The notes beneath the pieces were generated by a model. The model was not told the origin of the DNA. It was given only the letters and a program-made list of their open reading frames with translations, and ran no database searches. A program made the translations under genes and the position numbers. Source: Micromonosporaceae bacterium (lineage in GTDB: Bacteria > Actinomycetota > Actinomycetes > Mycobacteriales > Micromonosporaceae). From it: DNA of 20,500 nucleotides. The DNA lies in the NCBI GenBank assembly GCA_017354595.1, contig JAFMQQ010000007.1:1-20500 (forward strand). Reading direction: 5' to 3'. Positions 13,167 to 20,178 of this stretch are shown one piece after another. Each line of letters opens with the position of its first letter. Within the stretch, counting starts at the first letter, position 1.

Positions 13167-14092
13167 CGGCGATCGCCACCTTCGGTCTCACCAAACGGTT
13201 CGGTACCGGCCAGGTCGCGGTCAACGCCGTCGACCTGGCCGTGCCGACCGGCTCGGTGTACGGGTTCCTCGGCCCCAACGGCTCTGGAAAGACGACCACC
13301 ATCAGGATGCTGCTCGGCCTGATCCGGCCGACCCAGGGCGGGCACGAGCTGCTCGGCGAGCCGATGCCGGTACGCGCCGCCCAGGTGCTGCCCCGGATCG
13401 GCGCCCTGGTGGAAGGGCCGGCGTTCCACCCGTACCTCTCCGGCCGGGACAACCTGCGCCGGCTGGACGCCGCGGACCGGACCACCGACCCGCGCACCGA
13501 ACAGTCCAGAGTGGACGCCGCCCTGGACCGGGTGGGACTGCTCGCCGCGGCGACCAAGCGGTACCGGATCTTCTCGCTGGGCATGCGCCAGCGGCTGGCC
13601 ATCGCGGCCACCCTGCTCCGCCCGCGGGATCTGCTGATCCTCGACGAGCCGACCAACGGGCTGGATCCGCAGGGCACCCGGGAGGTACGCCAGCTGCTGG
13701 TGTCGCTGGCCGCGGAGGGGAGCACGGTACTGCTATCCACCCATCTTCTGTCCGAAGTGGAGCAGATCTGCTCGCACGTCGGCGTGATGCACCTGGGTCG
13801 CCTGGTGGCACAGGACGAACTGGCCGCTCTGCGAGCACAGACCGCACCCCGGGCCAGGGTGCGCTCGGCCGACCCGGCCGCTGCCGCCGGTACCCTCGGC
13901 GAACTGGGCCTGGCCGAGGTGCAGCGCTCCGGCGAGACGGTGACCGCCCTGCTCGGCGACGCCGCCCCGGAGAAGGTGGTGGCCGCGCTGGTGCACGCGG
14001 GCGTACCCGTGCAGGGTTTCGAGGTCGCCGCCGCCGACCTGGAGGAGATGTTCGTGGGCCTGACCGGGGAGGGTTTCGATGTCAGCGGTTGA
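13163..14092 (+). CDS. BcrA-type ABC transporter ATP-binding subunit
   Basis: The 309-residue ATPase has Walker A GPNGSGKTT (37-45), the bacitracin-exporter-like stretch IGALVEGPAFHPYLSGRDNLR (79-99), a non-canonical signature FSLGMRQR (137-144), Walker B LLILDEP (157-163) and H194 (STH). The Q-loop position has Glu (VE84G) and the signature lacks LSGGQ; both are normal in the BcrA/NatA-like branch. About 90 C-terminal residues form an accessory domain. The GTG start overlaps the preceding stop, and the stop overlaps the permease start by 14 nt, so all three genes are one coupled operon. Divergence from a two-component system resembles peptide-antibiotic or envelope-stress detoxification modules; the substrate is unknown. 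Confidence 0.94.
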   Translation: MTAIATFGLTKRFGTGQVAVNAVDLAVPTGSVYGFLGPNGSGKTTTIRMLLGLIRPTQGGHELLGEPMPVRAAQVLPRIGALVEGPAFHPYLSGRDNLRRLDAADRTTDPRTEQSRVDAALDRVGLLAAATKRYRIFSLGMRQRLAIAATLLRPRDLLILDEPTNGLDPQGTREVRQLLVSLAAEGSTVLLSTHLLSEVEQICSHVGVMHLGRLVAQDELAALRAQTAPRARVRSADPAAAAGTLGELGLAEVQRSGETVTALLGDAAPEKVVAALVHAGVPVQGFEVAAADLEEMFVGLTGEGFDVSG

Positions 14093-14972
14093 GACGGCGA
14101 TCGCACCGGCCGGGCCGGCCGCCGCCACCGCAGTGGTGAAGCCGCCGGCGTTCTCGACCCGGTTCTTCCGCTCCGAGCTCTGGCTGATCTTCGGCCGGCG
14201 GCGCAACTGGATCGGGTTGGCGGTGCTGGCGGTGGTACCGATCGTGCTGACCGTCGCGGTCAAGGTGAGCCCGCCGGGCGGCGACGGGGGCGGCGGCGAG
14301 GCGGGCAGCTTCGTCAGCCAGATCACCAACAACGGCCTGTTCGTCGCGCTCGTGGCGCTGCTGTTCGAGATGCCGCTGTTCCTGCCGATCGCGATCGCCG
14401 CCATCTCCGGCGACGCGATCGCCGGCGAGGCGAACCTGGGCACCCTGCGGTACGTGCTGTCGGTACCGGTGGACCGCACCCGGCTGCTACTGGTGAAGCT
14501 GGCCGCACAGGCGGTCTTCGCGCTCGCCGCCACCCTGCTGGTCGCCGGGGTGGGTGCGCTGCTCGGGCTGGCGGTCTTCGGCAGCGGCCCGGTGGTCACT
14601 CTCGCCGGTACGACGATCGGCTTCGGCGCCGGATTATGGCGGCTGCTGCTGGTCTGCGCGTACCTCACCGTGTGCCTGATCGGCTTCGGCGCGATCGGGC
14701 TGTTCGCCTCCTCGCTCACCGAGCAGCCCATCGGCGCCACCATCGCGGTCATGCTGCTCTGCTTCGCCAGCGAGATCATGGACGCCATCGACCAACTCTC
14801 CGCGATCCACCGGTACCTGCCCACGCACTACTGGCTGTCGTTCGTGGAGCTGATGCGGGACCCGGTCGACTTCGGCCGGCTGGTGCCGGGGTTGCTCTCC
14901 GCGCTCGCCTACCTGGCGATCTTCGGCAGCGCGGCGTGGGCCAGGCTGAGCAGCCGTGACGTCACGAGCTGA
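14079..14972 (+). CDS. ABC-2-type permease of the TCS-linked transporter
   Basis: The 297-residue membrane protein partners the preceding ATPase. About six hydrophobic spans are seen at 44-62, 87-110, 140-165, 188-212, 216-235 and 270-289. A Gly-rich loop (PPGGDGGGGEAG) follows the first. After the second comes ISGDAIAGEANLGTLRYVL, the E..GTLR element of BcrB/NosY-like ABC-2 permeases. ATG 14079 has GGGGAGGG upstream and lies within the ATPase gene. Codon 186 (14634-14636) is TTA, one of only two TTA codons I find in the window. In Streptomyces such codons need the bldA tRNA and can tie expression to development. Confidence 0.93.
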   Translation: MSAVETAIAPAGPAAATAVVKPPAFSTRFFRSELWLIFGRRRNWIGLAVLAVVPIVLTVAVKVSPPGGDGGGGEAGSFVSQITNNGLFVALVALLFEMPLFLPIAIAAISGDAIAGEANLGTLRYVLSVPVDRTRLLLVKLAAQAVFALAATLLVAGVGALLGLAVFGSGPVVTLAGTTIGFGAGLWRLLLVCAYLTVCLIGFGAIGLFASSLTEQPIGATIAVMLLCFASEIMDAIDQLSAIHRYLPTHYWLSFVELMRDPVDFGRLVPGLLSALAYLAIFGSAAWARLSSRDVTS

Positions 14973-15022
14973 CCCACTCCCGGTCCCGCTTGACCCTCCC
15001 GCCATTGTGGCGCTTGGACTAC

Positions 15023-15044
15023 CCTTCGGTAACACCCTCGAAGG
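15023..15044 (+). promoter_or_regulatory. Hairpin masking the Shine-Dalgarno of the acyl-CoA synthetase gene
   Basis: CCTTCG (15023-15028) pairs with CGAAGG (15039-15044) around a 10-nt loop. GAAGG, the only Shine-Dalgarno-like sequence before ATG 15057, is in the right arm. The 84-bp gap has TTGACC (14990-14995) and TACCCT (15020-15025), but their spacing (24 bp) is poor, so I do not call a promoter. Confidence 0.4.
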
Positions 15045-15056
15045 CGAGCGCGAACC

Positions 15057-16865
15057 ATGGACATCCCTTACCGCAGCATCCCCGACATGTTCCTGCGCCG
15101 CGTTGCGGCAACCCCCGATGACCGGGCCTTCGGCTATCCGCTCGGCGACGAAGGCGCGGGCTGGCTGACCTGGGGCGAGGTCGGCCAGCGCAGTACCGCC
15201 ATCGCGGCCGGCCTGATCGGCCTGGGTATCGCCGCCGAAGACCGGGTGGCGATCCTGGCCGGTACCCGGCTGGAGTGGGTACTGGTCGATCTCGGCATCA
15301 TGTGCGCCGGCGCGGCGACCACCACCGTCTACCCCACCAGCGGCACCGAGGACATCGCGTTCATCCTGACCGACTCCGGCTCCCGGGTTCTGGTCGCGGA
15401 GACCGCGGAACAGGCGGCTAAGGCCGCCGGCGTGCCGCTCGAGCATGTCGTACTGATCGACGGCGACTCGGATCCGGCGGCGCCGGTACCGACGATCAGC
15501 CTGGCCGAGCTGGAGCGGCGCGGTACCGCCGCCCTGGCCGAGCAGCCGGACCTGGTGACCCGGGTGGTGGAGAAGGTACGGCTGGACCAGCTGGCGACGC
15601 TGATGTACACCTCCGGCACCACCGGCCGGCCCAAGGGCGTCGAGCTGCAGCACCGCGCCTGGTGCTGGCAGGGCGTGGCGCAGGCGGAGAACGGTGTGCT
15701 CAGCCCGGACGACATCCAGCTGCTCTGGCTGCCGCTGTCCCACTCCTTCGGCAAGACGCTGCTCTGCGGAATCCTCCATGCCGGGCTTGCGACCTATGTG
15801 GACGGTCGGATCGACAAGATCATGGCGAACCTGGCGCTGGTCCGGCCGACCCTGATGTGCGCCGCACCGCGGATCTTCGAGAAGGTGTACAACGCCGTGG
15901 TGACCACGGCCCGCGCGGGCGGGCCGGCGAAGGCGCGCATCTTCGCCTGGGCGGTACGGGCCGGCAAGCGCGCGGTCGCCCTGGAACAGGCCGGCAAACC
16001 GGTACCGGTGGGCCTGAGGCTGCAGTGGCGCATCGCCGACCGGCTGGTCTTCGTGAAGCTGCGCGAGCGGATGGGCGGCCGGATGCGGGTACTGGTCTCC
16101 GGCTCCGCCGCGCTGGCACCGGAGATCTCCGAGTTCTTCGCCGCCGCCGGCCTGCCGATCCTGGAGGGGTACGGCCTGACCGAGACCAGCGCGGGCAGCT
16201 TCGTCAACCGGCCGGGCCAGTTGCGGATCGGCACCGTCGGTACCGTCATGGGCGACCTGGAGGTCAGGCTCGACACCGACGGCGAGGTACTGCTGCGTGG
16301 CGGGCCGGTGATGCGCGGGTACCACAACCTGCCGGAGCAGACCGCCGAGGTGTTCACCGAGGACGGCTACTTCCGTACCGGCGACATCGGCGAGCTGGAC
16401 GCGGACGGGTACCTGAAGATCACCGACCGGAAGAAGGATCTGATCAAGACGTCCGGCGGCAAGTACGTGGCGCCCAGCTACATCGAGGGCGTGTTCAAGG
16501 CGATCTGCCCGTACGTGTCGCAGACGCTGGTCATCGGCGACCGGCGCAACTTCTGCACCATGCTGGTGACGCTGGACCCGGACGCGATCAGGGCGTGGGC
16601 CGCCGGCGGGCCGCTGGAGGGCGCCTCGTATGCCCAGATCGCCGGTTCGCCGCAGGCGAAGGCGATGGTGGAGGCGGCGGTCGCGGAGCTGAACGGCCGG
16701 CTCAACCGGTGGGAGACGATCAAGAAGGTGACCATCCTGCCACGCGATCTGACGGTCGAGGAGGGTGACCTGACTCCCTCGCTGAAGTTGAAGCGGCGCA
16801 CGGTGGAGAAGACCTTCGCCGAGCAGATCGACGCGATGTACGCCGGCGCGGTCGCCCAGGTCTGA
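15057..16865 (+). CDS. Long-chain acyl-CoA synthetase (AMP-forming), FadD15-like
   Basis: The 602-residue adenylating enzyme activates a fatty acid with ATP to acyl-AMP, then transfers it to CoA. The P-loop is YTSGTTGRPKG (184-194). Adenine-binding GYGLTETS (371-378), YFRTGDIG (438-445) and hinge/core TDRKKDLIKTSGGKYVAPSYIE (456-477) follow, and a C-terminal Lys lies in TPSLKLKRR. Length and motif set (WLPLSHSFGKTLL, MCAAPRIFEKVY) fit the long-chain FadD15/FAA1 group of about 600 residues rather than medium-chain or NRPS-type enzymes. No membrane span is seen. The gene stands alone, convergent with the MocR gene. ATG 15057 is the first start in frame with the family N-terminus. Confidence 0.94.
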   Translation: MDIPYRSIPDMFLRRVAATPDDRAFGYPLGDEGAGWLTWGEVGQRSTAIAAGLIGLGIAAEDRVAILAGTRLEWVLVDLGIMCAGAATTTVYPTSGTEDIAFILTDSGSRVLVAETAEQAAKAAGVPLEHVVLIDGDSDPAAPVPTISLAELERRGTAALAEQPDLVTRVVEKVRLDQLATLMYTSGTTGRPKGVELQHRAWCWQGVAQAENGVLSPDDIQLLWLPLSHSFGKTLLCGILHAGLATYVDGRIDKIMANLALVRPTLMCAAPRIFEKVYNAVVTTARAGGPAKARIFAWAVRAGKRAVALEQAGKPVPVGLRLQWRIADRLVFVKLRERMGGRMRVLVSGSAALAPEISEFFAAAGLPILEGYGLTETSAGSFVNRPGQLRIGTVGTVMGDLEVRLDTDGEVLLRGGPVMRGYHNLPEQTAEVFTEDGYFRTGDIGELDADGYLKITDRKKDLIKTSGGKYVAPSYIEGVFKAICPYVSQTLVIGDRRNFCTMLVTLDPDAIRAWAAGGPLEGASYAQIAGSPQAKAMVEAAVAELNGRLNRWETIKKVTILPRDLTVEEGDLTPSLKLKRRTVEKTFAEQIDAMYAGAVAQV

Positions 16866-16893
16866 CGGTCGCGGCCCGCCCGGGTGCGCCGTC
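16864..16893 (+). terminator. Weak hairpin just after the acyl-CoA synthetase gene
   Basis: GACGG (16864-16868) and CCGTC (16889-16893) bracket a GC-rich loop that contains CCCGGG. The stem is short, and the 21-bp repeat block begins at its last base. The termination role is a guess from position in a convergent gap. Confidence 0.35.
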
Positions 16894-16973
16894 CTGCGCG
16901 CTCAGGCGACATTCCTGCGCGCTTACGCAACATTCCTGCGCGCTTACGCGACATTCCTGCGCGCTTACGCGAC
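16893..16973. repeat. Four-unit 21-bp tandem repeat across a convergent gene end
   Basis: Units start at 16893, 16914, 16935 and 16956, the last one 18 bp. All begin CCTGCGCGCT and end in GACATT or AACATT. Units 2-4 read CCTGCGCGCTTACGC and unit 1 has CAGG in place of TACG. Each of units 3 and 4 contains CGCG-CTTA-CGCG, a small hairpin. The last unit carries the MocR stop codon (TAA on the minus strand, 16967-16965), so the final residues LVA of that protein are repeat-encoded. Confidence 0.95.
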
Positions 16974-18416
16974 TAGGGCCGGGGTCTCCCAACTGCGCCG
17001 GGCCGGGCGCTCCAGGTCCGCGCGCGCGGCGGCCAGCCGGTCCACCGCGTCCACCAGTTCGGGTACCGGCAGCGTGAACGGCAGCCGCAGGAAGCGTTCC
17101 AGGGTGCCGTCGACACCGAACCGCGGACCAGGCGCCAGCCGCAGCCGGTACTCCTCCGCCGCCCGGGCCAGCGCCGAGGAGACCGGGGCGTCCAGCTCCA
17201 CCCAGAGCGAGAGCCCGCCATCGGGTACCCGGAACCGCCACTCCGGCAACCGCTCGCGCAGCGCCCCGACGAGCGCGTCGCGCCGCTCCCGCACCAGCCG
17301 CCGGCGCGCGGGTACCACCACAGCGGCCTGGGCCAGCAGCCGGGCCGCGACCAGCTGGTCGAGCACCGGGCCGGCGATGTCGGTGCCGACCCGTACCGCC
17401 GTCAGCCGCTGTACCTGTGGCGGCGAGGCGCGCACCCAACCGACCCGCAGCCCGCCCCAGTACGGCTTGCTCATCCCGCCGACCGACAGCACCCGGGCGT
17501 GCCGGTCGAAGCAGGCGACCGGCGGCGGTGGCGCCTCGCCGGTGAGGGTAAGGTCCACAAAGGACTCATCCACGACCAGCTCGGTACCGGATGAGTGCGC
17601 CACGGCCGGCAGCCGTTCGCGCAGCGCCTGCGGCATCAGGTGCCCGGTCGGGTTCTGGTACTCCGGGGCCAGGTACGCCACCCGCGGCCGGCTCTGCCGC
17701 AGGGTCTCCAGCAACAGCTCGCTGTCCCAGCCCGTCGCGCCGAGGCCGAAGGTGAGCACCCGGGCCCGCCGGCCGGCCAGGGTCGCCAGCGCGTTGGGGT
17801 AGGTCGGCGACTCGACCAGTGCCGGCTGGCCGGCGCCGACCAGCAACCGGCAGGCGAGATCGAGCGCGTGCAGCACGCCGTTGGTGATCATGATCTGGTC
17901 CGGGCTGGTGGGCAGGCCCTGTTCGGCGTACCGGGAGGCGACCGCGGCGCGCAGGTCGGCCAGGCCGGACGGGTGGTACCCCGGATGGTCGAGGTAGCGG
18001 GGCAGCTCCTCGACCGCCTCGCGGGCCGCCTGGATCAACTCGGCCGGGGCGGGCAGCGCCCCGGTCGCCAGGTCGAGCATCTCCGGCTCGGTGCCCGGCG
18101 CCCACAGGCCGGTGTTGTCCACCTTGGCGTCCCCCGGCATGGTGGTCCAGCTGCCGGCGCCACGCCGGCTGGCCAGGTGCCCGGAGTCGCGCAGCCGCCG
18201 GTACGCTGCGGCGACCGTGGTCCGGCTGATGCCCAGGGCGGTCGCCAGCTCCCGTTCGGCCGGCAGCCGTACCCCCAGTGGTAGACGCCCATCGATGAGC
18301 AGCCCCCGGATGGTACCGGCGAGTGCCGCGTAGTCCGGGGTGTTGCGCCGCGGAGCATCCACATGCCACTGGCCGAGTAACCGGGCCAATTGCGCCCCTC
18401 GCAGGCTCGCACTCAT
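16965..18416 (-). CDS. MocR/PdxR-type regulator (GntR wHTH fused to class-I aminotransferase fold)
   Basis: This 483-residue regulator joins a GntR winged helix (about 28-88: YAALAGTIRGLL, LPAERELATALGISRTTVAAAYRRLRDSGHL) to a PLP-binding aminotransferase-like domain. That domain has YHPSGLADLRAAVASRY, PEYQNPTG (N255), VVDESFVDL (D283) and GGMSKPYWGGLRVGWV with the Schiff-base K317. Such proteins usually sense PLP or an amino compound and control B6, GABA or transport genes. Here no pdx, gab or YczE gene is adjacent, so the target is unknown. ATG 18416 is chosen because TAGACT lies 6 nt upstream; a GTG two codons earlier touches that box. Codon 13 is TTA (18380-18378), a possible bldA checkpoint near the start. 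The stop codon lies in the 21-bp repeats. Confidence 0.93.
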   Translation of the reverse strand: MSASLRGAQLARLLGQWHVDAPRRNTPDYAALAGTIRGLLIDGRLPLGVRLPAERELATALGISRTTVAAAYRRLRDSGHLASRRGAGSWTTMPGDAKVDNTGLWAPGTEPEMLDLATGALPAPAELIQAAREAVEELPRYLDHPGYHPSGLADLRAAVASRYAEQGLPTSPDQIMITNGVLHALDLACRLLVGAGQPALVESPTYPNALATLAGRRARVLTFGLGATGWDSELLLETLRQSRPRVAYLAPEYQNPTGHLMPQALRERLPAVAHSSGTELVVDESFVDLTLTGEAPPPPVACFDRHARVLSVGGMSKPYWGGLRVGWVRASPPQVQRLTAVRVGTDIAGPVLDQLVAARLLAQAAVVVPARRRLVRERRDALVGALRERLPEWRFRVPDGGLSLWVELDAPVSSALARAAEEYRLRLAPGPRFGVDGTLERFLRLPFTLPVPELVDAVDRLAAARADLERPARRSWETPALVA

Positions 18417-18428
18417 GGCCACAGTCTA
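18417..18428 (-). promoter_or_regulatory. Probable leaderless -10 of the MocR gene
   Basis: TAGACT (18428-18423 on the minus strand) stands 6 nt before ATG 18416. No Shine-Dalgarno and no clear -35 are seen. Confidence 0.55.
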
Positions 18429-18434
18429 GGATCT

Positions 18435-18456
18435 GGCCCGCTCGCTCGGGAGGGCC
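18435..18456 (-). terminator. Possible hairpin terminator after the hexosaminidase gene
   Basis: GGCCC (18435-18439) pairs with GGGCC (18452-18456). An alternative inner pairing is CCCG with CGGG. It lies between the hexosaminidase stop and the MocR -10, where it could end the upstream transcript. Confidence 0.4.
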
Positions 18457-18474
18457 GCAAGCCAATCCCGGGGC

Positions 18475-20109
18475 CTAAGGTCCGGGGACGATAAGCCCTG
18501 GCACTTCCGGCACCGGCTCGTCACCCGGCGGCTCGTCACCCGCCGGCGGTCGGCTGCCCGGCGGTCGGCCATCGGGCCCGGCACCGGCCGGCGGCTCCGG
18601 CACCCGGTCCTGCGACGGCTCGAGGTCGGGCGGCCGGTAATTGACCCCCATCGCGTCCAGCCGGCGCAGGTGGCCGGTGAGCCGTTCGCGGAACTCGCCG
18701 AACTCCCGAGCACCGGGCGACCAGCCCACCTCGGAGAGTGCGGTCAGCCGCGGGAAGGCACGCCACTCGACCAGCTCCGGGGTCGGCAGGTACTCGCTCC
18801 ACAACTGGCCCTGTACGCCGATCACCTCACCGGGTTGGTAGGAGTAGACCCGCTCCAGCGGTACCACGCCGGCGATCGCGACCGGCTCATCCGGGCTGTG
18901 CGCCTCCGCCCAGTCGAAGTAGGTGAACTCCTGCGGCGCCGCCACCACGTCGAAGCCGGCCTGCTGGGCGGCGGCCACCTGGTGCGCCTCCCGCCAGGCG
19001 AAGACCAGCGAGCCGGGCGGTACCCCGTTGTCGAGCAGCTCGTCCCAGACGCCGATGCGCCGGCCGTACCCGGCCAGGTGTGCCGAGAGCTGGCTCGCCC
19101 ACCAGCCCAGCAGCTGGTCCACCGCGGACAGCTCGGCCAGCCGCACCCGGTCGGCCGCGGCGGCGCTGGCCATCCACTCGTCCGGCGGCACCTCGTCGCC
19201 GCCCACGTGCACCACGTCGAAGGGAAAGACGTCCACCACTTCGTCCAGCACGTTCTGCACGAAGTGCACCGTGTCGTCGGCGACGTTGAGGATATGGCTC
19301 GAGATGCCCCAGAAGGTGGCGACGTCCAGCTTGCGGTGAGGGTCGTTGCCCAGCTCGGGGTAGGCCGCGATCGCCGCCTGCATGTGCCCCGGTACGTCCA
19401 CCTCCGGCATGATGCGCACCCCGCGCCGGGCGGCGTACCGCACCAGATCGCGCAGCTCCTGCTGGCTGTACCAGCCGCTGTGCCGGGTGGAGTCGAAGCG
19501 GTTGTCCCGGGCGTGCCCGATGTGCGACTCGGTCCGGTGCGCGCCGATCTCGGTCAGCTTCGGGTACCGCTGCACCTCGAACCGCCAGCCCTGGTCGTCG
19601 GTCAGGTGCAGGTGCAGGATGTTCAGCTTGTGCATGGCGAGCAGGTCGACGTACCGGTAGAGGAACTTGACCGGGTGGCACCAGCGGGCCACATCCAGCA
19701 GGCTGCCCCGCCACGGGTACTGCGGCCGGTCCACGATCTCCAGGCACGGCACCGGCCACCGCGCGCCCGCCGCCGGCGCGCCGCCGCCGAAGGTCTCGGC
19801 CGGCAACAGCTGGCGCAGGGTCTGTATCGCCCAGCGCAGTCCGGTGTCGCTGCCCTCCGCCCGGATGCCATCCGCCGACACGCGCAGCCGGTACCCCTCG
19901 GCGCCCAGCTGCGCGTCCTCGACCACGATGAAGCTGATCTCAGCAGTGCCCTCGCCACCGCCCGGGAAGCCGGTACCGCCGCCGACCACCTCGCGAAGCA
20001 GTTCCGCGATCGGGTTCGGCGCGTGTACGGGTGTCTCCGGTGTGATCGTGAATTGTCCATCGTGGACAGTCAGCTGCGCGGGACGCGGCACCAGATCAAC
20101 CTCGGACAT
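18475..20109 (-). CDS. GH20 beta-N-acetylhexosaminidase, apparently cytoplasmic
   Basis: The 544-residue enzyme removes terminal GlcNAc (or GalNAc) residues by substrate-assisted catalysis. An N-terminal GH20b-type domain (about 5-125) precedes the TIM barrel: WRGSLLDVARWC (133-144), LNILHLHLTDDQGWRFEV (162-179), PEVDVPGHMQAAIAAYPEL (235-253) and catalytic HVGGDEVPPDEW (301-312) with D305/E306. WSEYLPTPELVEWRAFPR near the end is also conserved. ATG 20109 gives no signal peptide, unlike many secreted chitinolytic homologues, so it may act on imported chitobiose or cell-wall fragments. TAGGCT 7 nt upstream supports this start. The last about 40 residues (505-544) are a Pro/Gly/Asp-rich tail (PAGAGPDGRPPGSRPPAG) outside the fold. 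Confidence 0.94.
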   Translation of the reverse strand: MSEVDLVPRPAQLTVHDGQFTITPETPVHAPNPIAELLREVVGGGTGFPGGGEGTAEISFIVVEDAQLGAEGYRLRVSADGIRAEGSDTGLRWAIQTLRQLLPAETFGGGAPAAGARWPVPCLEIVDRPQYPWRGSLLDVARWCHPVKFLYRYVDLLAMHKLNILHLHLTDDQGWRFEVQRYPKLTEIGAHRTESHIGHARDNRFDSTRHSGWYSQQELRDLVRYAARRGVRIMPEVDVPGHMQAAIAAYPELGNDPHRKLDVATFWGISSHILNVADDTVHFVQNVLDEVVDVFPFDVVHVGGDEVPPDEWMASAAAADRVRLAELSAVDQLLGWWASQLSAHLAGYGRRIGVWDELLDNGVPPGSLVFAWREAHQVAAAQQAGFDVVAAPQEFTYFDWAEAHSPDEPVAIAGVVPLERVYSYQPGEVIGVQGQLWSEYLPTPELVEWRAFPRLTALSEVGWSPGAREFGEFRERLTGHLRRLDAMGVNYRPPDLEPSQDRVPEPPAGAGPDGRPPGSRPPAGDEPPGDEPVPEVPGLIVPGP

Positions 20110-20178
20110 ATCGCCCAGCCTAACCGCGCACCGGGTCTTGGCGCACACCAACCAAGAGATAGACGATAGGCTGCCCGG
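20110..20178. promoter_or_regulatory. Divergent pair of leaderless promoters
   Basis: TAGGCT occurs once on each strand: minus 20122-20117, 7 nt before ATG 20109, and plus 20167-20172, 6 nt before GTG 20179. The starts are only 69 bp apart and neither has a Shine-Dalgarno. Clear -35 hexamers are not seen. Confidence 0.6.

Noticed and set aside
14634..16325. 563-codon minus-strand open frame opposite the permease and acyl-CoA synthetase
   Set aside because: Both plus-strand genes have full family motifs, and the reverse frame is a shadow.
16478..16973. Minus-strand frame translating the 21-bp repeats as SRKRAGM-type units
   Set aside because: It runs antisense through the acyl-CoA synthetase C-terminus and has no start signal, so the repeat is treated as non-coding.
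16893..16973. CRISPR array
   Set aside because: Units are contiguous with no spacers and no cas genes are present.
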